DNA of 13,166 nt from NCBI GenBank assembly GCA_004558115.1, contig SFDT01000039.1, positions 1-13,166 of the forward strand, given 5' to 3'. The notes below the pieces were generated by a model. It saw only the letters and a list, made by a program, of their open reading frames with translations, was not told the DNA's origin and did not search any database. Positions 1 to 5,381 of this stretch are shown one piece after another. The position numbers and the translations under genes were made by a program. The stretch comes from Clostridiales bacterium (GTDB lineage Bacteria > Bacillota > Clostridia > Oscillospirales > Oscillospiraceae). The stretch's first letter is position 1; every line of letters starts with the position of its first letter.

Positions 1-282
1 GGTGCAGAAGAGGTTGACCTTACAAATACACAGAAAAAAGCACTGTTAGAAGAACTGGAGGAGATTCTAATTGTGCGGCAAGGATTTTCTGAAGGCAGAA
101 TCGGGCCATACGATAAATATATATATAGGGTCTGCTTTGAGAATAAGCAGATGATTTCAGAGAAAAAAGGTTACTTTGAGTGCGAAATAGATGATTGCGG
201 GAAAATATATACACAACAAGGTAGTTATAGAATGATAGGGGATTTTTCCGGTGTACTTACGCTCTTAGATGGATTGTTCTAA
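1..282 (+). CDS. Partial hypothetical protein (3' end only)
   Basis: The reading frame is open from the first base of the window to a TAA at 280-282, giving 93 residues of a C-terminal part; the start lies outside. I do not recognise the family. The visible part begins with an acidic, probably helical stretch (EEVDLTNTQKKALLEELEEI) and continues with alternating aromatic, charged and beta-like segments (YIYRVCFENKQ, GYFECEIDDCGKIY). It ends in GDFSGVLTLLDGLF and shows no membrane segment. There is a GTG at 73, but the frame continues upstream without a stop and no good ribosome site precedes that GTG, so an internal start is less likely. Codons are AT-rich, unlike every other protein gene here, which suggests a different origin. 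A strong terminator hairpin follows at 311-356. A small antitoxin or immunity-type protein is one possibility, but nothing specific supports it. Confidence 0.55.
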   Translation, partial: GAEEVDLTNTQKKALLEELEEILIVRQGFSEGRIGPYDKYIYRVCFENKQMISEKKGYFECEIDDCGKIYTQQGSYRMIGDFSGVLTLLDGLF

Positions 283-310
283 TTAACTATGAAGCGGAAA
301 AACTGACTTT

Positions 311-363
311 AAAATAACCAGAGGAGTACATGTATCTGTATTCCTTTGGTTATTTTATTTATA
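311..363 (+). terminator. Rho-independent terminator after the partial gene
   Basis: Bases 311-330 pair with 337-356 over 20 positions, with only G-U wobbles as imperfections, around a 6-base loop (331-336). The stem is A-rich on the left and T-rich on the right and is followed by ATTTAT. It is placed 28 bases after the stop of the partial gene. The A/T flanks would also let it work in the other direction. Confidence 0.75.
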
Positions 364-489
364 ACGGTCTATCCGTTTACATTAGATATGAACGGGTAAA
401 CTGTTATATGGTTCATTTTCTGAATAAATTGCCTCTCCTTGCTTAGTATGGTCATTTTCCAATTTCATATCCCAAAACGCCTCACACGC
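364..489. other. AT-rich intergenic stretch, nothing identified
   Basis: Between the two terminators (311-356 and 490-523) I see no credible gene, RNA or promoter. There is a weak GTTTAC / GTAAAC inverted pair around 374-402. Base composition is AT-rich up to about 480 and then turns GC-rich, so this stretch contains the composition boundary. Confidence 0.4.
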
Positions 490-523
490 AAAAAATCGGA
501 GCCGCCCTCCCAAGGCGGCTCCC
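490..523 (-). terminator. Terminator of the mutY-tdk-radical SAM operon
   Basis: Read on the minus strand, GGAGCCGCC (523-515) pairs perfectly with GGCGGCTCC (507-499) around a 7-base loop. After CGA comes a run of T residues (496-490). This is a textbook intrinsic terminator about 37 bases downstream of the stop at 560. Confidence 0.88.
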
Positions 524-559
524 TCATTATAGGCCATTTTTCGCCATTTGCAAGAGCAA

Positions 560-1006
560 TCATTCGCCCCGCAGGGCAGCCAGGATGTCCCGGTTCAAAG
601 CGGTGCCCCGCCGGGAACCCAGATACCCCACCCGGTACACCCGGCCATCCGCAAAGATGCGGGCGGTGCCGTTGGAGATGAGGCTCTGGGCACTGACATT
701 ATATAGGTGCACGGTGTGGTCCGTACCGCCCTTGCCGTCGATGGTGTTTTCCCCGGTCAGGGTATCCAGGCACAGGTGATAGGAATACCCTTCCAGCACT
801 TCCCGAAGGGCGGCACAGCCGTCCTCCAGGTCATACTGCTCGCTGCTGTCCATCCAGGCTCTCCCGTTCCGGACGCCGGAGACAACCACGCTGGCCGCCA
901 GGCCCTGCTCCGCGTCAAAGGCCTTCGCCAGGGAGCGGGGCCACAGCATCCAGGCGGCAAACACCGCTGCCGCCGCCAAAAGCGCCGTCTTTTGCCATTT
1001 CCGCAT
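560..1006 (-). CDS. Hypothetical protein with one N-terminal membrane segment
   Basis: A 148-aa protein I do not recognise. Residues 1-6 are basic (MRKWQK) and residues 7-22 form a hydrophobic segment (TALLAAAAVFAAWMLW), so it is probably a membrane-anchored protein facing outward or, less likely, a secreted one; no lipobox cysteine is seen. The rest (about 30-148) is soluble and mixed alpha/beta, with a segment rich in Thr/Gly/Asp near 84-97 (TLTGENTIDGKGGTDH). The start is ATG at 1006, three bases after the stop of the radical SAM gene. GAGGGG, about 10 bases upstream, lies inside that gene's end and serves as the ribosome site. It is the last gene of the minus-strand operon and is followed by the terminator at 490-523. 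Its function is unknown; being last in the operon says little. Confidence 0.8.
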   Translation of the reverse strand: MRKWQKTALLAAAAVFAAWMLWPRSLAKAFDAEQGLAASVVVSGVRNGRAWMDSSEQYDLEDGCAALREVLEGYSYHLCLDTLTGENTIDGKGGTDHTVHLYNVSAQSLISNGTARIFADGRVYRVGYLGSRRGTALNRDILAALRGE

Positions 1007-1009
1007 AAT

Positions 1010-1882
1010 TTACACGCCCCTCAAATCAAAATCCGGGGTGTACTCCTCTTTCGCCGAGGTCCGCTCCTGGGTGTAGCCGTCGGTGACGCCGCAGTTTTCC
1101 ATGTACTCCACCGCGGCCCGGTACTCCGCTTTCGTCACGTGGCGGGCCAGGTTCCCCACGGCGCCGGGCCGGGGGGTGTACTGGCTCATGAGGGAAAACA
1201 GCACATCGCCGGGGCGGAAGGTGCCGGCCACCCAGTCGATGACCGCCTTCGTGTTTTCCAGCTCTCCCGGCAGCAGCAGGTGCCGGATTAGGACACCCCG
1301 CGTCAGGCGGCCGTTTTCCATTTGGTACGGTCCCGTCTGGCGGAACATCTCCAAAATGGACGGCGCCGCCCAGTCAAAGTAGTCCTCCGCCGCCGAGTAT
1401 TTTTTCGCCGGGCCCGGCTGGGCGTATTTCAGGTCCGGCAGATACACCTGGACCTTTCCCTCCAGCAGCCGCAGCGTTTCAGGCTTTTCGTATCCCCCGC
1501 TGTTCCACACCACCGGCACCGGCCACACCTCGTCACCCAGCGCCTCCAGAATGACGGGGGTGAAATGGGTGGGGGTCACCAAGTCGATGCAGGCGGCGCC
1601 TTGAGCGATGAGCTCCCGGAAAATATCCCGCAGCCGCGCCGCCGTGATGGGCCGTCCCAGGCCCTGCTGGGAGATGGGGAGATTCTGGCAGAAGCAGCAG
1701 CGGAGGTTGCAGCCGGTGAAAAACACGGTGCCGGCGCCCTTCTCCCCCACAAGGCAGGGCTCCTCCCACCGGTGGAGCATGGCCCGGGCCGCCACGGGGA
1801 CAGCGGGCTCCCGGCAGAAGCCGCCGGCTTTGGTATCGGTCCGTTCCGCCCGGCAGTTCCGGGGGCAAAGTGTACAGATCAT
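1010..1882 (-). CDS. Radical SAM protein, PflX / pyruvate-formate-lyase-activase-like
   Basis: A 290-aa radical SAM enzyme. The cluster-binding motif C58-x3-C62-x2-C65 (GCNLRCCFCQN) would hold the [4Fe-4S] cluster that cleaves S-adenosylmethionine. A second N-terminal cysteine set (C3-x2-C6-x3-C10, then C23 in GGFC) matches the pattern CxxCPRxC...GxC of the PflX-type proteins (COG1313), which are labelled activase-like but have no firmly assigned substrate. The conserved GG(Y/F) segment appears as WNSGGYE. The ATG overlaps the tdk stop in an ATGA, pointing to translational coupling. No glycyl-radical enzyme is present in the window, so true pyruvate-formate-lyase activation is not supported by context. 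The family assignment is secure from motifs and length; the substrate is unknown. Confidence 0.9.
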   Translation of the reverse strand: MICTLCPRNCRAERTDTKAGGFCREPAVPVAARAMLHRWEEPCLVGEKGAGTVFFTGCNLRCCFCQNLPISQQGLGRPITAARLRDIFRELIAQGAACIDLVTPTHFTPVILEALGDEVWPVPVVWNSGGYEKPETLRLLEGKVQVYLPDLKYAQPGPAKKYSAAEDYFDWAAPSILEMFRQTGPYQMENGRLTRGVLIRHLLLPGELENTKAVIDWVAGTFRPGDVLFSLMSQYTPRPGAVGNLARHVTKAEYRAAVEYMENCGVTDGYTQERTSAKEEYTPDFDLRGV

Positions 1883-2466
1883 AGGCTGTTCACATCAAAG
1901 TCCGGGCCCAGGTCGCCGGCCCGCCAGTGCTTGCGGCAAAGTCCGATGTACTGGTCGTTGGCCCCCAGCACCACCTGCTCGCCCTCCTTGAGGACCTTGC
2001 CATTGGCGTCGAACCGGGCGTTGAAAATGGCTTTTTTGCCGCACCAGCAGATGGTCTTGACCTCCTCCAGCTTGTCCGCCATGACGAGAAGGGCCTCGCT
2101 GCCGGGGAACAGGTCCCCCTTGAAGTCCGCCCGCAATCCGTAGCAGATGACGGGGATGCCCAGGTCGTCCACGATGTACACCAGGTACATGACCTCCTCC
2201 TTGGTCAAAAACTGGGCCTCGTCCACGATGATGCAGGCGTTCTGCTGTAACTCCATGATGGTGAGCGTTTGCAGCTCGTCAAAATAAATGCAGGGGTATT
2301 TCAGCCCGATGCGGGAGACCACCATGTGGTCCCCGTCCCGGGTGTCCAGCCGGGGCTTCACCAGCAGCGTCTGCTGGCCCCGCTCCTCATAGTTGAAGCG
2401 GGTCATCAGGGCGTTGGCCGTTTTGCTGGAGCCCATGGCTCCGTATTTGAAATAAAGCTGTGCCAT
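1879..2466 (-). CDS. tdk: Thymidine kinase (type II, TK1-like)
   Basis: Phosphorylates thymidine to dTMP with ATP in the cytosolic pyrimidine salvage pathway. The 195-aa length is usual for bacterial TK1-like enzymes. Visible features: P-loop G9-A-M-G-S-S-K-T16; Walker B and catalytic glutamate in IIVDE83AQF; the CYGLRADFKGDLFPGS segment; zinc ligands C140, C142 and C177-x2-H180; and C-terminal nucleoside-binding segment QYIGLC. The P-loop has Ser where most kinases have the last Gly (GxxxxGK); I believe this also occurs in other clostridial enzymes. The frame extends upstream to 2631, but AGGAGAG sits about 10 bases before the ATG at 2466 and homology begins with MAQLYFKYGAM, so 2466 is the start. 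Its stop overlaps the radical SAM ATG by four bases. Confidence 0.95.
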   Translation of the reverse strand: MAQLYFKYGAMGSSKTANALMTRFNYEERGQQTLLVKPRLDTRDGDHMVVSRIGLKYPCIYFDELQTLTIMELQQNACIIVDEAQFLTKEEVMYLVYIVDDLGIPVICYGLRADFKGDLFPGSEALLVMADKLEEVKTICWCGKKAIFNARFDANGKVLKEGEQVVLGANDQYIGLCRKHWRAGDLGPDFDVNSL

Positions 2467-2489
2467 TTGCGTTCTACTCTCCTCTGTGG

Positions 2490-2690
2490 TTATTCCAAAT
2501 TGCCGGGTCCGTCCTCCCGGTCCCGGCGGATGTGTCCGTCGAAGGTCTCTCCCGTGCGGCGGGGGAAGAAAGAAATGGGTGCCGGGGTCTCCCGGCCGCG
2601 GCGCCAGCACCACAGCCACCGCAGGCACCACACCAGCTTCCGCAGCAGCAGAAGCAGCACCGCCACCAGAAAAAGGTTCAAAAGCTCCAT
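2490..2690 (-). CDS. Small single-TM hypothetical protein
   Basis: A 66-aa protein with a strongly hydrophobic N-terminus (MELLNLFLVAVLLLLLRKLVW, then CLRWLWCW). It is followed by an arginine-rich cytosolic-type tail (RRGRETPAPISFFPRRTGETFDGHIRRDRED). AAGGAGG lies 9 bases before the ATG, within the last codons of the preceding gene, and 23 bases separate it from tdk. It is not recognised. Support comes from the good ribosome site, the tight fit between neighbours and the plausible membrane-protein composition; against it are its size and Arg/Pro-rich tail, which can arise by chance in GC-rich DNA. An earlier ATG at 2695 is in another frame and stops after five codons. Confidence 0.6.
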   Translation of the reverse strand: MELLNLFLVAVLLLLLRKLVWCLRWLWCWRRGRETPAPISFFPRRTGETFDGHIRRDREDGPGNLE

Positions 2691-2691
2691 A

Positions 2692-2928
2692 TCATGTTTC
2701 CTCCTTGGGAGGGTCCTCGTCCTTTACGTCCTCGTAGTCCACAGTGTACACCGGGCCGTCGAACTCCGGCTCCTTGGGCGCCTGATGCATGGCAGGGCCC
2801 TCCTCCCGGCGGCGCGCCGCCAGCAGCAGCCGCCGCACCAGCCACAGCACCGCCAGCGGCCACAAAAACCGCAGCAGCACGAATGCGATATGGAATAGCT
2901 TCAGGGGCAGTCCCACCAGCAGTCCCAT
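2692..2928 (-). CDS. Small membrane protein with acidic tail, hypothetical
   Basis: A 78-aa protein. Residues 1-37 hold one long or two short hydrophobic helices (MGLLVGLPLKLFHIAFVLL, then WPLAVLWLVRRLLL), followed by a basic patch (RRLLLAARRRE) that by the positive-inside rule faces the cytosol. The tail is acidic (EFDGPVYTVDYEDVKDEDPPKEE). AAAGGAG lies 6 bases before the ATG; the gene starts 12 bases after the mutY stop and ends one base before the next small gene. I do not recognise the family. The positions of the two small membrane genes between mutY and tdk suggest they are made together. Confidence 0.72.
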   Translation of the reverse strand: MGLLVGLPLKLFHIAFVLLRFLWPLAVLWLVRRLLLAARRREEGPAMHQAPKEPEFDGPVYTVDYEDVKDEDPPKEET

Positions 2929-2940
2929 GTTGTTCTCCTT

Positions 2941-4026
2941 TCATTGCTCCAGGCTCTCCAGCTGCCGCTGTGCCTCCGCGTAGTATTTGGCGAAGGCCGA
3001 AGGCACCGCGCGGGTTTCCAGCACCGCGGCGTCCACCCACACAAAGTCCGCCGGGCCTTTCCCGGCCACCTCCAGCGTATATCCGGTCATATGCCACTCC
3101 ACGTGGGTGAAAATGTGCTTGGCCGTCAGCTTGTTTTTCCAGTTTTTCGCCTCCAGCCCCCAGGCGGCCACCGCCGCCGGAGCGGCAGTTTCGTCCAGAG
3201 CACCCTCTACGTTGGGAAACTCCCACAGCCCCGCCAAAAGGCCCGTGCCGGGGCGGCGGCGCAGGGCAACTCTCCCCTCCCGCAGCAGGAGGAACACCGT
3301 CTTTTCCTCCGCCCGCCGGGCCTTTTTCGCCGCTTTCACCGGCAACGCCTCCGCCGTGCCCCGGGCGCGGCCCAGGCACAGTGCCGCCGCCGGGCACATA
3401 TCGCACTTGGGCGGGCCGTTTGGTACGCACACGGTGGCTCCCAGCTCCATCATAGCCTGGTTGAACACCCGGATGTCCGCCGCGTCATAAGGTATGGCCC
3501 CCTGGACCCCGGCCCGGACGGTCTTTTTCGTCTTGGGGTCCGCGATATCGTCATGGCAGTCCGTCAGCCGGGTGACCACCCGCAGCACGTTGCCGTCCAC
3601 CGCCGCCTCCCGCGCGCCGAAGGCCGCCGAGGCGATGGCGCTGGCGGTATAGTCCCCGATGCCCGGCAGGGCCAGCAGGCCCTCGTAAGTGTCCGGGAAC
3701 CCACCCAACTCCACGACGCGTCTGGCCGCCTTTTGGAGATTCCGGGCGCGGCTGTAATAGCCCAGGCCCTCCCACAGCTTCATGAGCCGGTCCTCCGGCG
3801 CCTCCGCCAAAGCTTCCACCGTGGGGAAGGCTGCCAAAAAGCGGGCATAGTAACCAAGGACCGCCGCCACACGGGTCTGCTGGAGCATGATCTCCGACAC
3901 CCAGATGCGGTAGGGGTCCTCCGTCTTCCGCCAGGGCAGATCCCTGGCATTGGCCCGGTACCAGGGCAAAAGCGCCGCCGGCAGCCGGGCAAATATATTT
4001 TCCATTGTCAGCTCTTGTTGTTCCAT
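2941..4026 (-). CDS. mutY: Adenine DNA glycosylase
   Basis: Removes adenine mispaired with 8-oxoguanine in base-excision repair. The 361-aa protein has the full family layout: HhH-GPD glycosylase domain (about 15-230) with catalytic Glu45 in WVSEIMLQQTRV, helix-hairpin-helix LPGIGDYTASAIA (120-132) and catalytic Asp144 in AVDGNVLR. An iron-sulfur loop C-x7-C-x2-C-x5-C follows (CVPNGPPKCDMCPAAALC; one residue more than the E. coli C-x6 spacing). A C-terminal MutT-like domain (about 245-355, RRPGTGLLAGLWEFPNVE) recognises 8-oxoG. The frame stays open up to 4884 opposite the merR operon, but homology begins near residue 15. Start choice: ATG 4026 or ATG 4005 (MENIF). A TATAAT at 4038-4033 puts the transcript start near 4026, so the mRNA is either nearly leaderless or uses 4005; neither ATG has a clear ribosome site. 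First gene of its operon. Confidence 0.95.
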   Translation of the reverse strand: MEQQELTMENIFARLPAALLPWYRANARDLPWRKTEDPYRIWVSEIMLQQTRVAAVLGYYARFLAAFPTVEALAEAPEDRLMKLWEGLGYYSRARNLQKAARRVVELGGFPDTYEGLLALPGIGDYTASAIASAAFGAREAAVDGNVLRVVTRLTDCHDDIADPKTKKTVRAGVQGAIPYDAADIRVFNQAMMELGATVCVPNGPPKCDMCPAAALCLGRARGTAEALPVKAAKKARRAEEKTVFLLLREGRVALRRRPGTGLLAGLWEFPNVEGALDETAAPAAVAAWGLEAKNWKNKLTAKHIFTHVEWHMTGYTLEVAGKGPADFVWVDAAVLETRAVPSAFAKYYAEAQRQLESLEQ

Positions 4027-4032
4027 GGTATG

Positions 4033-4041
4033 ATTATACCA
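4033..4041 (-). promoter_or_regulatory. mutY operon promoter, extended -10
   Basis: On the minus strand TGG-TATAAT (4041-4033) is a perfect -10 with the TGn extension; no good -35 is seen 16-18 bases upstream. The same ATGGTATAATCA string occurs at the ktrB promoter. The predicted transcription start falls at about 4027-4026, on top of the first candidate ATG of mutY. Confidence 0.6.
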
Positions 4042-4090
4042 TAAGGCGGGGGCGGTTCCCACCCCTCCTTTTATTTTTTTCAAAAACCTC

Positions 4091-4121
4091 TTGACCTTCC
4101 CCTTTCTGGAAGGTATACCAT
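4091..4121 (+). promoter_or_regulatory. MerR-type promoter/operator of the merR operon
   Basis: TTGACC (4091-4096) is the -35. It is followed by a perfect inverted repeat ACCTTCC (4094-4100) - 7 bases - GGAAGGT (4108-4114), lying between -35 and -10, where MerR-family proteins bind. The -10 is either TATACC at 4114-4119 (17-base spacer) or TACCAT at 4116-4121 (19-base spacer, the long spacing typical of MerR-controlled promoters). The dyad resembles CueR/copper-type operators as I remember them. The simplest reading is autoregulation by the MerR protein encoded just downstream. Confidence 0.8.
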
Positions 4122-4130
4122 GTTCCCGAA

Positions 4131-4149
4131 AAGGGAGGTGAGCCCCTTG
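4131..4149 (+). promoter_or_regulatory. Ribosome site that selects a TTG start for merR
   Basis: AAGGGAGGTG (4131-4140) is followed after six bases by TTG at 4147. The only upstream in-frame ATG (4120) lies within or against the -10 element, so it would be at or before the 5' end of the mRNA and has no ribosome site. Homology to MerR proteins (MKINEVEALVGITKKNIRFYE) begins exactly at the TTG. Confidence 0.8.
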
Positions 4150-4800
4150 AAGATCAACGAAGTGGAAGCCCTGGTGGGCATCACGAAGAAGAACATCCGC
4201 TTTTACGAGGCGGAGGGCCTGCTCTGCCCCCGGCGGAACAGCGAAAACGGCTACCGGGACTACGGCGAGGCGGAGGTGGAAGTCCTGCGGCGCATCAAGC
4301 TCATGCGGAAGCTGGGCGTGCCGCTGGAGGACATCCGCCAGATGCTGGACGGCGTTCACACGGTAGGGGACGGTATGCGCCGCCATCTGGTGACGCTGGA
4401 GCGGGACCGGCACAACATTCAGGAGGCCATCCGCCTCTGCTCCGGCCTCACGGACTGCCGGGAAAAGCTGGAGAGCCTGGACGCCCAGGCACTGCTGGAG
4501 CAGATGGAGCGGCTGGAACAGGAGGGAACCACATTTATGGACAAGCAAAAACAGGATATGAAGCGCAGGCGCTACGCGGCGCCGGTGATCGTCACGGTGT
4601 TCATGGCCCTTTTGATGGCGGGGCTCATTTGGCTGTTCCTCTGGGCCTTTGAGACAGACCCCGCCGGGGCGCCGCCGCTGCCGCTGCTGGCGCTGTTCAT
4701 CGCCATCCCCGCCGCCGTGGCCCTGGGCGTGATCATCGCCCTGGTCCAGCGCATCCGGGAGATCAAAAAAGGAGAAGTCGACGATGCAAAACAATACTGA
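4147..4800 (+). CDS. MerR-family regulator with two C-terminal membrane segments
   Basis: A 217-aa protein (TTG start). Residues 1-68 form the winged-helix MerR DNA-binding domain: VGITKKNIRFYEAEGLL (10-26), then RNSENGYRDYGEAEVEVLRRIKLMRKLGVPLEDIRQML. Residues 75-125 form a coiled-coil dimerisation helix carrying C98 and C104 (LCSGLTDC). Instead of an effector domain there are two hydrophobic segments, about 144-167 (AAPVIVTVFMALLMAGLIWLFLWA) and 178-200 (LPLLALFIAIPAAVALGVIIALV), ending in a basic tail. Established: MerR proteins twist a long-spacer promoter to activate it. Inferred: this one works from the membrane, sensing an envelope or membrane signal, with possible metal or thiol input through the two cysteines. 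It is probably autoregulated through the dyad at 4094-4114. It overlaps the next gene by 17 bases, so the operon is coupled. Confidence 0.9.
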   Translation: MKINEVEALVGITKKNIRFYEAEGLLCPRRNSENGYRDYGEAEVEVLRRIKLMRKLGVPLEDIRQMLDGVHTVGDGMRRHLVTLERDRHNIQEAIRLCSGLTDCREKLESLDAQALLEQMERLEQEGTTFMDKQKQDMKRRRYAAPVIVTVFMALLMAGLIWLFLWAFETDPAGAPPLPLLALFIAIPAAVALGVIIALVQRIREIKKGEVDDAKQY

Positions 4801-5089
4801 CCGCAAAGCGCAGCGGCGCCGGGCCGCTGTCAAGACCACCGTCACCTGCGCCGTGGTGCTGGTGGCGGCAGCTATCGTGACCATTTGGGTCCAACGGGTC
4901 TTTTTCCCGGAGGGGGTGCTGGCCCGGATGATGCCCTACATGGCCCTGCTGTACGTTCTGCTGCTGCCGGCCCTGGCTATGAGCCTGCGGACAAAGCTGC
5001 GGCGCATCGACGAGCAGGAGGCCTGGGAAAAGCAATGGGAAGAAGCGGAAAACGAGGAGGACGAGAAAGATGAAGATTCTGACGATTGA
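4784..5089 (+). CDS. Small two-TM protein of the merR operon, hypothetical
   Basis: A 101-aa protein of unrecognised family. A basic N-terminus (DRKAQRRRAAVK) precedes TM1 at about 17-36 (TTVTCAVVLVAAAIVTIWVQ) and TM2 at about 50-67 (MPYMALLYVLLLPALAMSL). The C-terminus is very acidic (EQEAWEKQWEEAENEEDEKDEDSDD). By the positive-inside rule both ends lie in the cytosol. GGAG at 4771-4774 precedes the ATG by nine bases. It overlaps merR by 17 bases and the ybjQ-like gene by 20 bases. A partner for the membrane-bound MerR regulator, for example through its two-TM hairpin, is a reasonable inference but is not shown by sequence. Confidence 0.82.
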   Translation: MQNNTDRKAQRRRAAVKTTVTCAVVLVAAAIVTIWVQRVFFPEGVLARMMPYMALLYVLLLPALAMSLRTKLRRIDEQEAWEKQWEEAENEEDEKDEDSDD

Positions 5090-5381
5090 GACCATTCCCG
5101 GACAAAGCTATGAGCCGCTGGACATCGTCAAGGGGACGGTGGTATACAGCAAAAACTTCGGCCGTGATTTCATGGCCGGCATGAAGGGCCTGGTAGGCGG
5201 CGAGATCGTGGGCTACACGGAGATGCTCAACGAGGCCCGCCAGATCGCCTCCAAGCGCATGGTGGACGCGGCGGAGGCCCTGGGCGCCGACGCCATCGTG
5301 GGCGCCCGGTACGCCTCCTCCTCCGTGATGCAGGGAGCCGCCGAGGTGGTGGCCTACGGCACGGCGGTGAAATTTCTGTGA
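5070..5381 (+). CDS. YbjQ / UPF0145 family protein
   Basis: A 103-aa protein matching the YbjQ (DUF74, heavy-metal-binding-domain) family throughout, at the family's usual length. Recognised segments are the N-terminal strand ILTIETIPGQSYEPLDIVKGTVV and the helix MLNEARQIASKRMVDAAEALGADAIVGARYASS. The C-terminal strand AAEVVAYGTAVKF follows. Family members form small oligomeric beta/alpha assemblies; the biochemical role is not settled, although an early structural annotation suggested metal binding. No signal peptide or TM is seen, so it is cytosolic. The ATG lies inside the end of the preceding gene, with GAGGAGG upstream. Its stop TGA shares one base with the ATG of the next gene (TGATG). 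Sitting behind a copper-type MerR operator, a metal-stress role is possible but inferred. Confidence 0.92.
   Translation: MKILTIETIPGQSYEPLDIVKGTVVYSKNFGRDFMAGMKGLVGGEIVGYTEMLNEARQIASKRMVDAAEALGADAIVGARYASSSVMQGAAEVVAYGTAVKFL

Noticed and set aside
2467..2631. Upstream extension of tdk by 55 codons
   Set aside because: It overlaps another gene, is Pro/Arg-rich without homology, and a good ribosome site precedes ATG 2466.
4027..4884. Upstream extension of mutY to 647 codons
   Set aside because: The extension runs opposite merR and the small membrane gene, crosses the mutY promoter and has no MutY homology.
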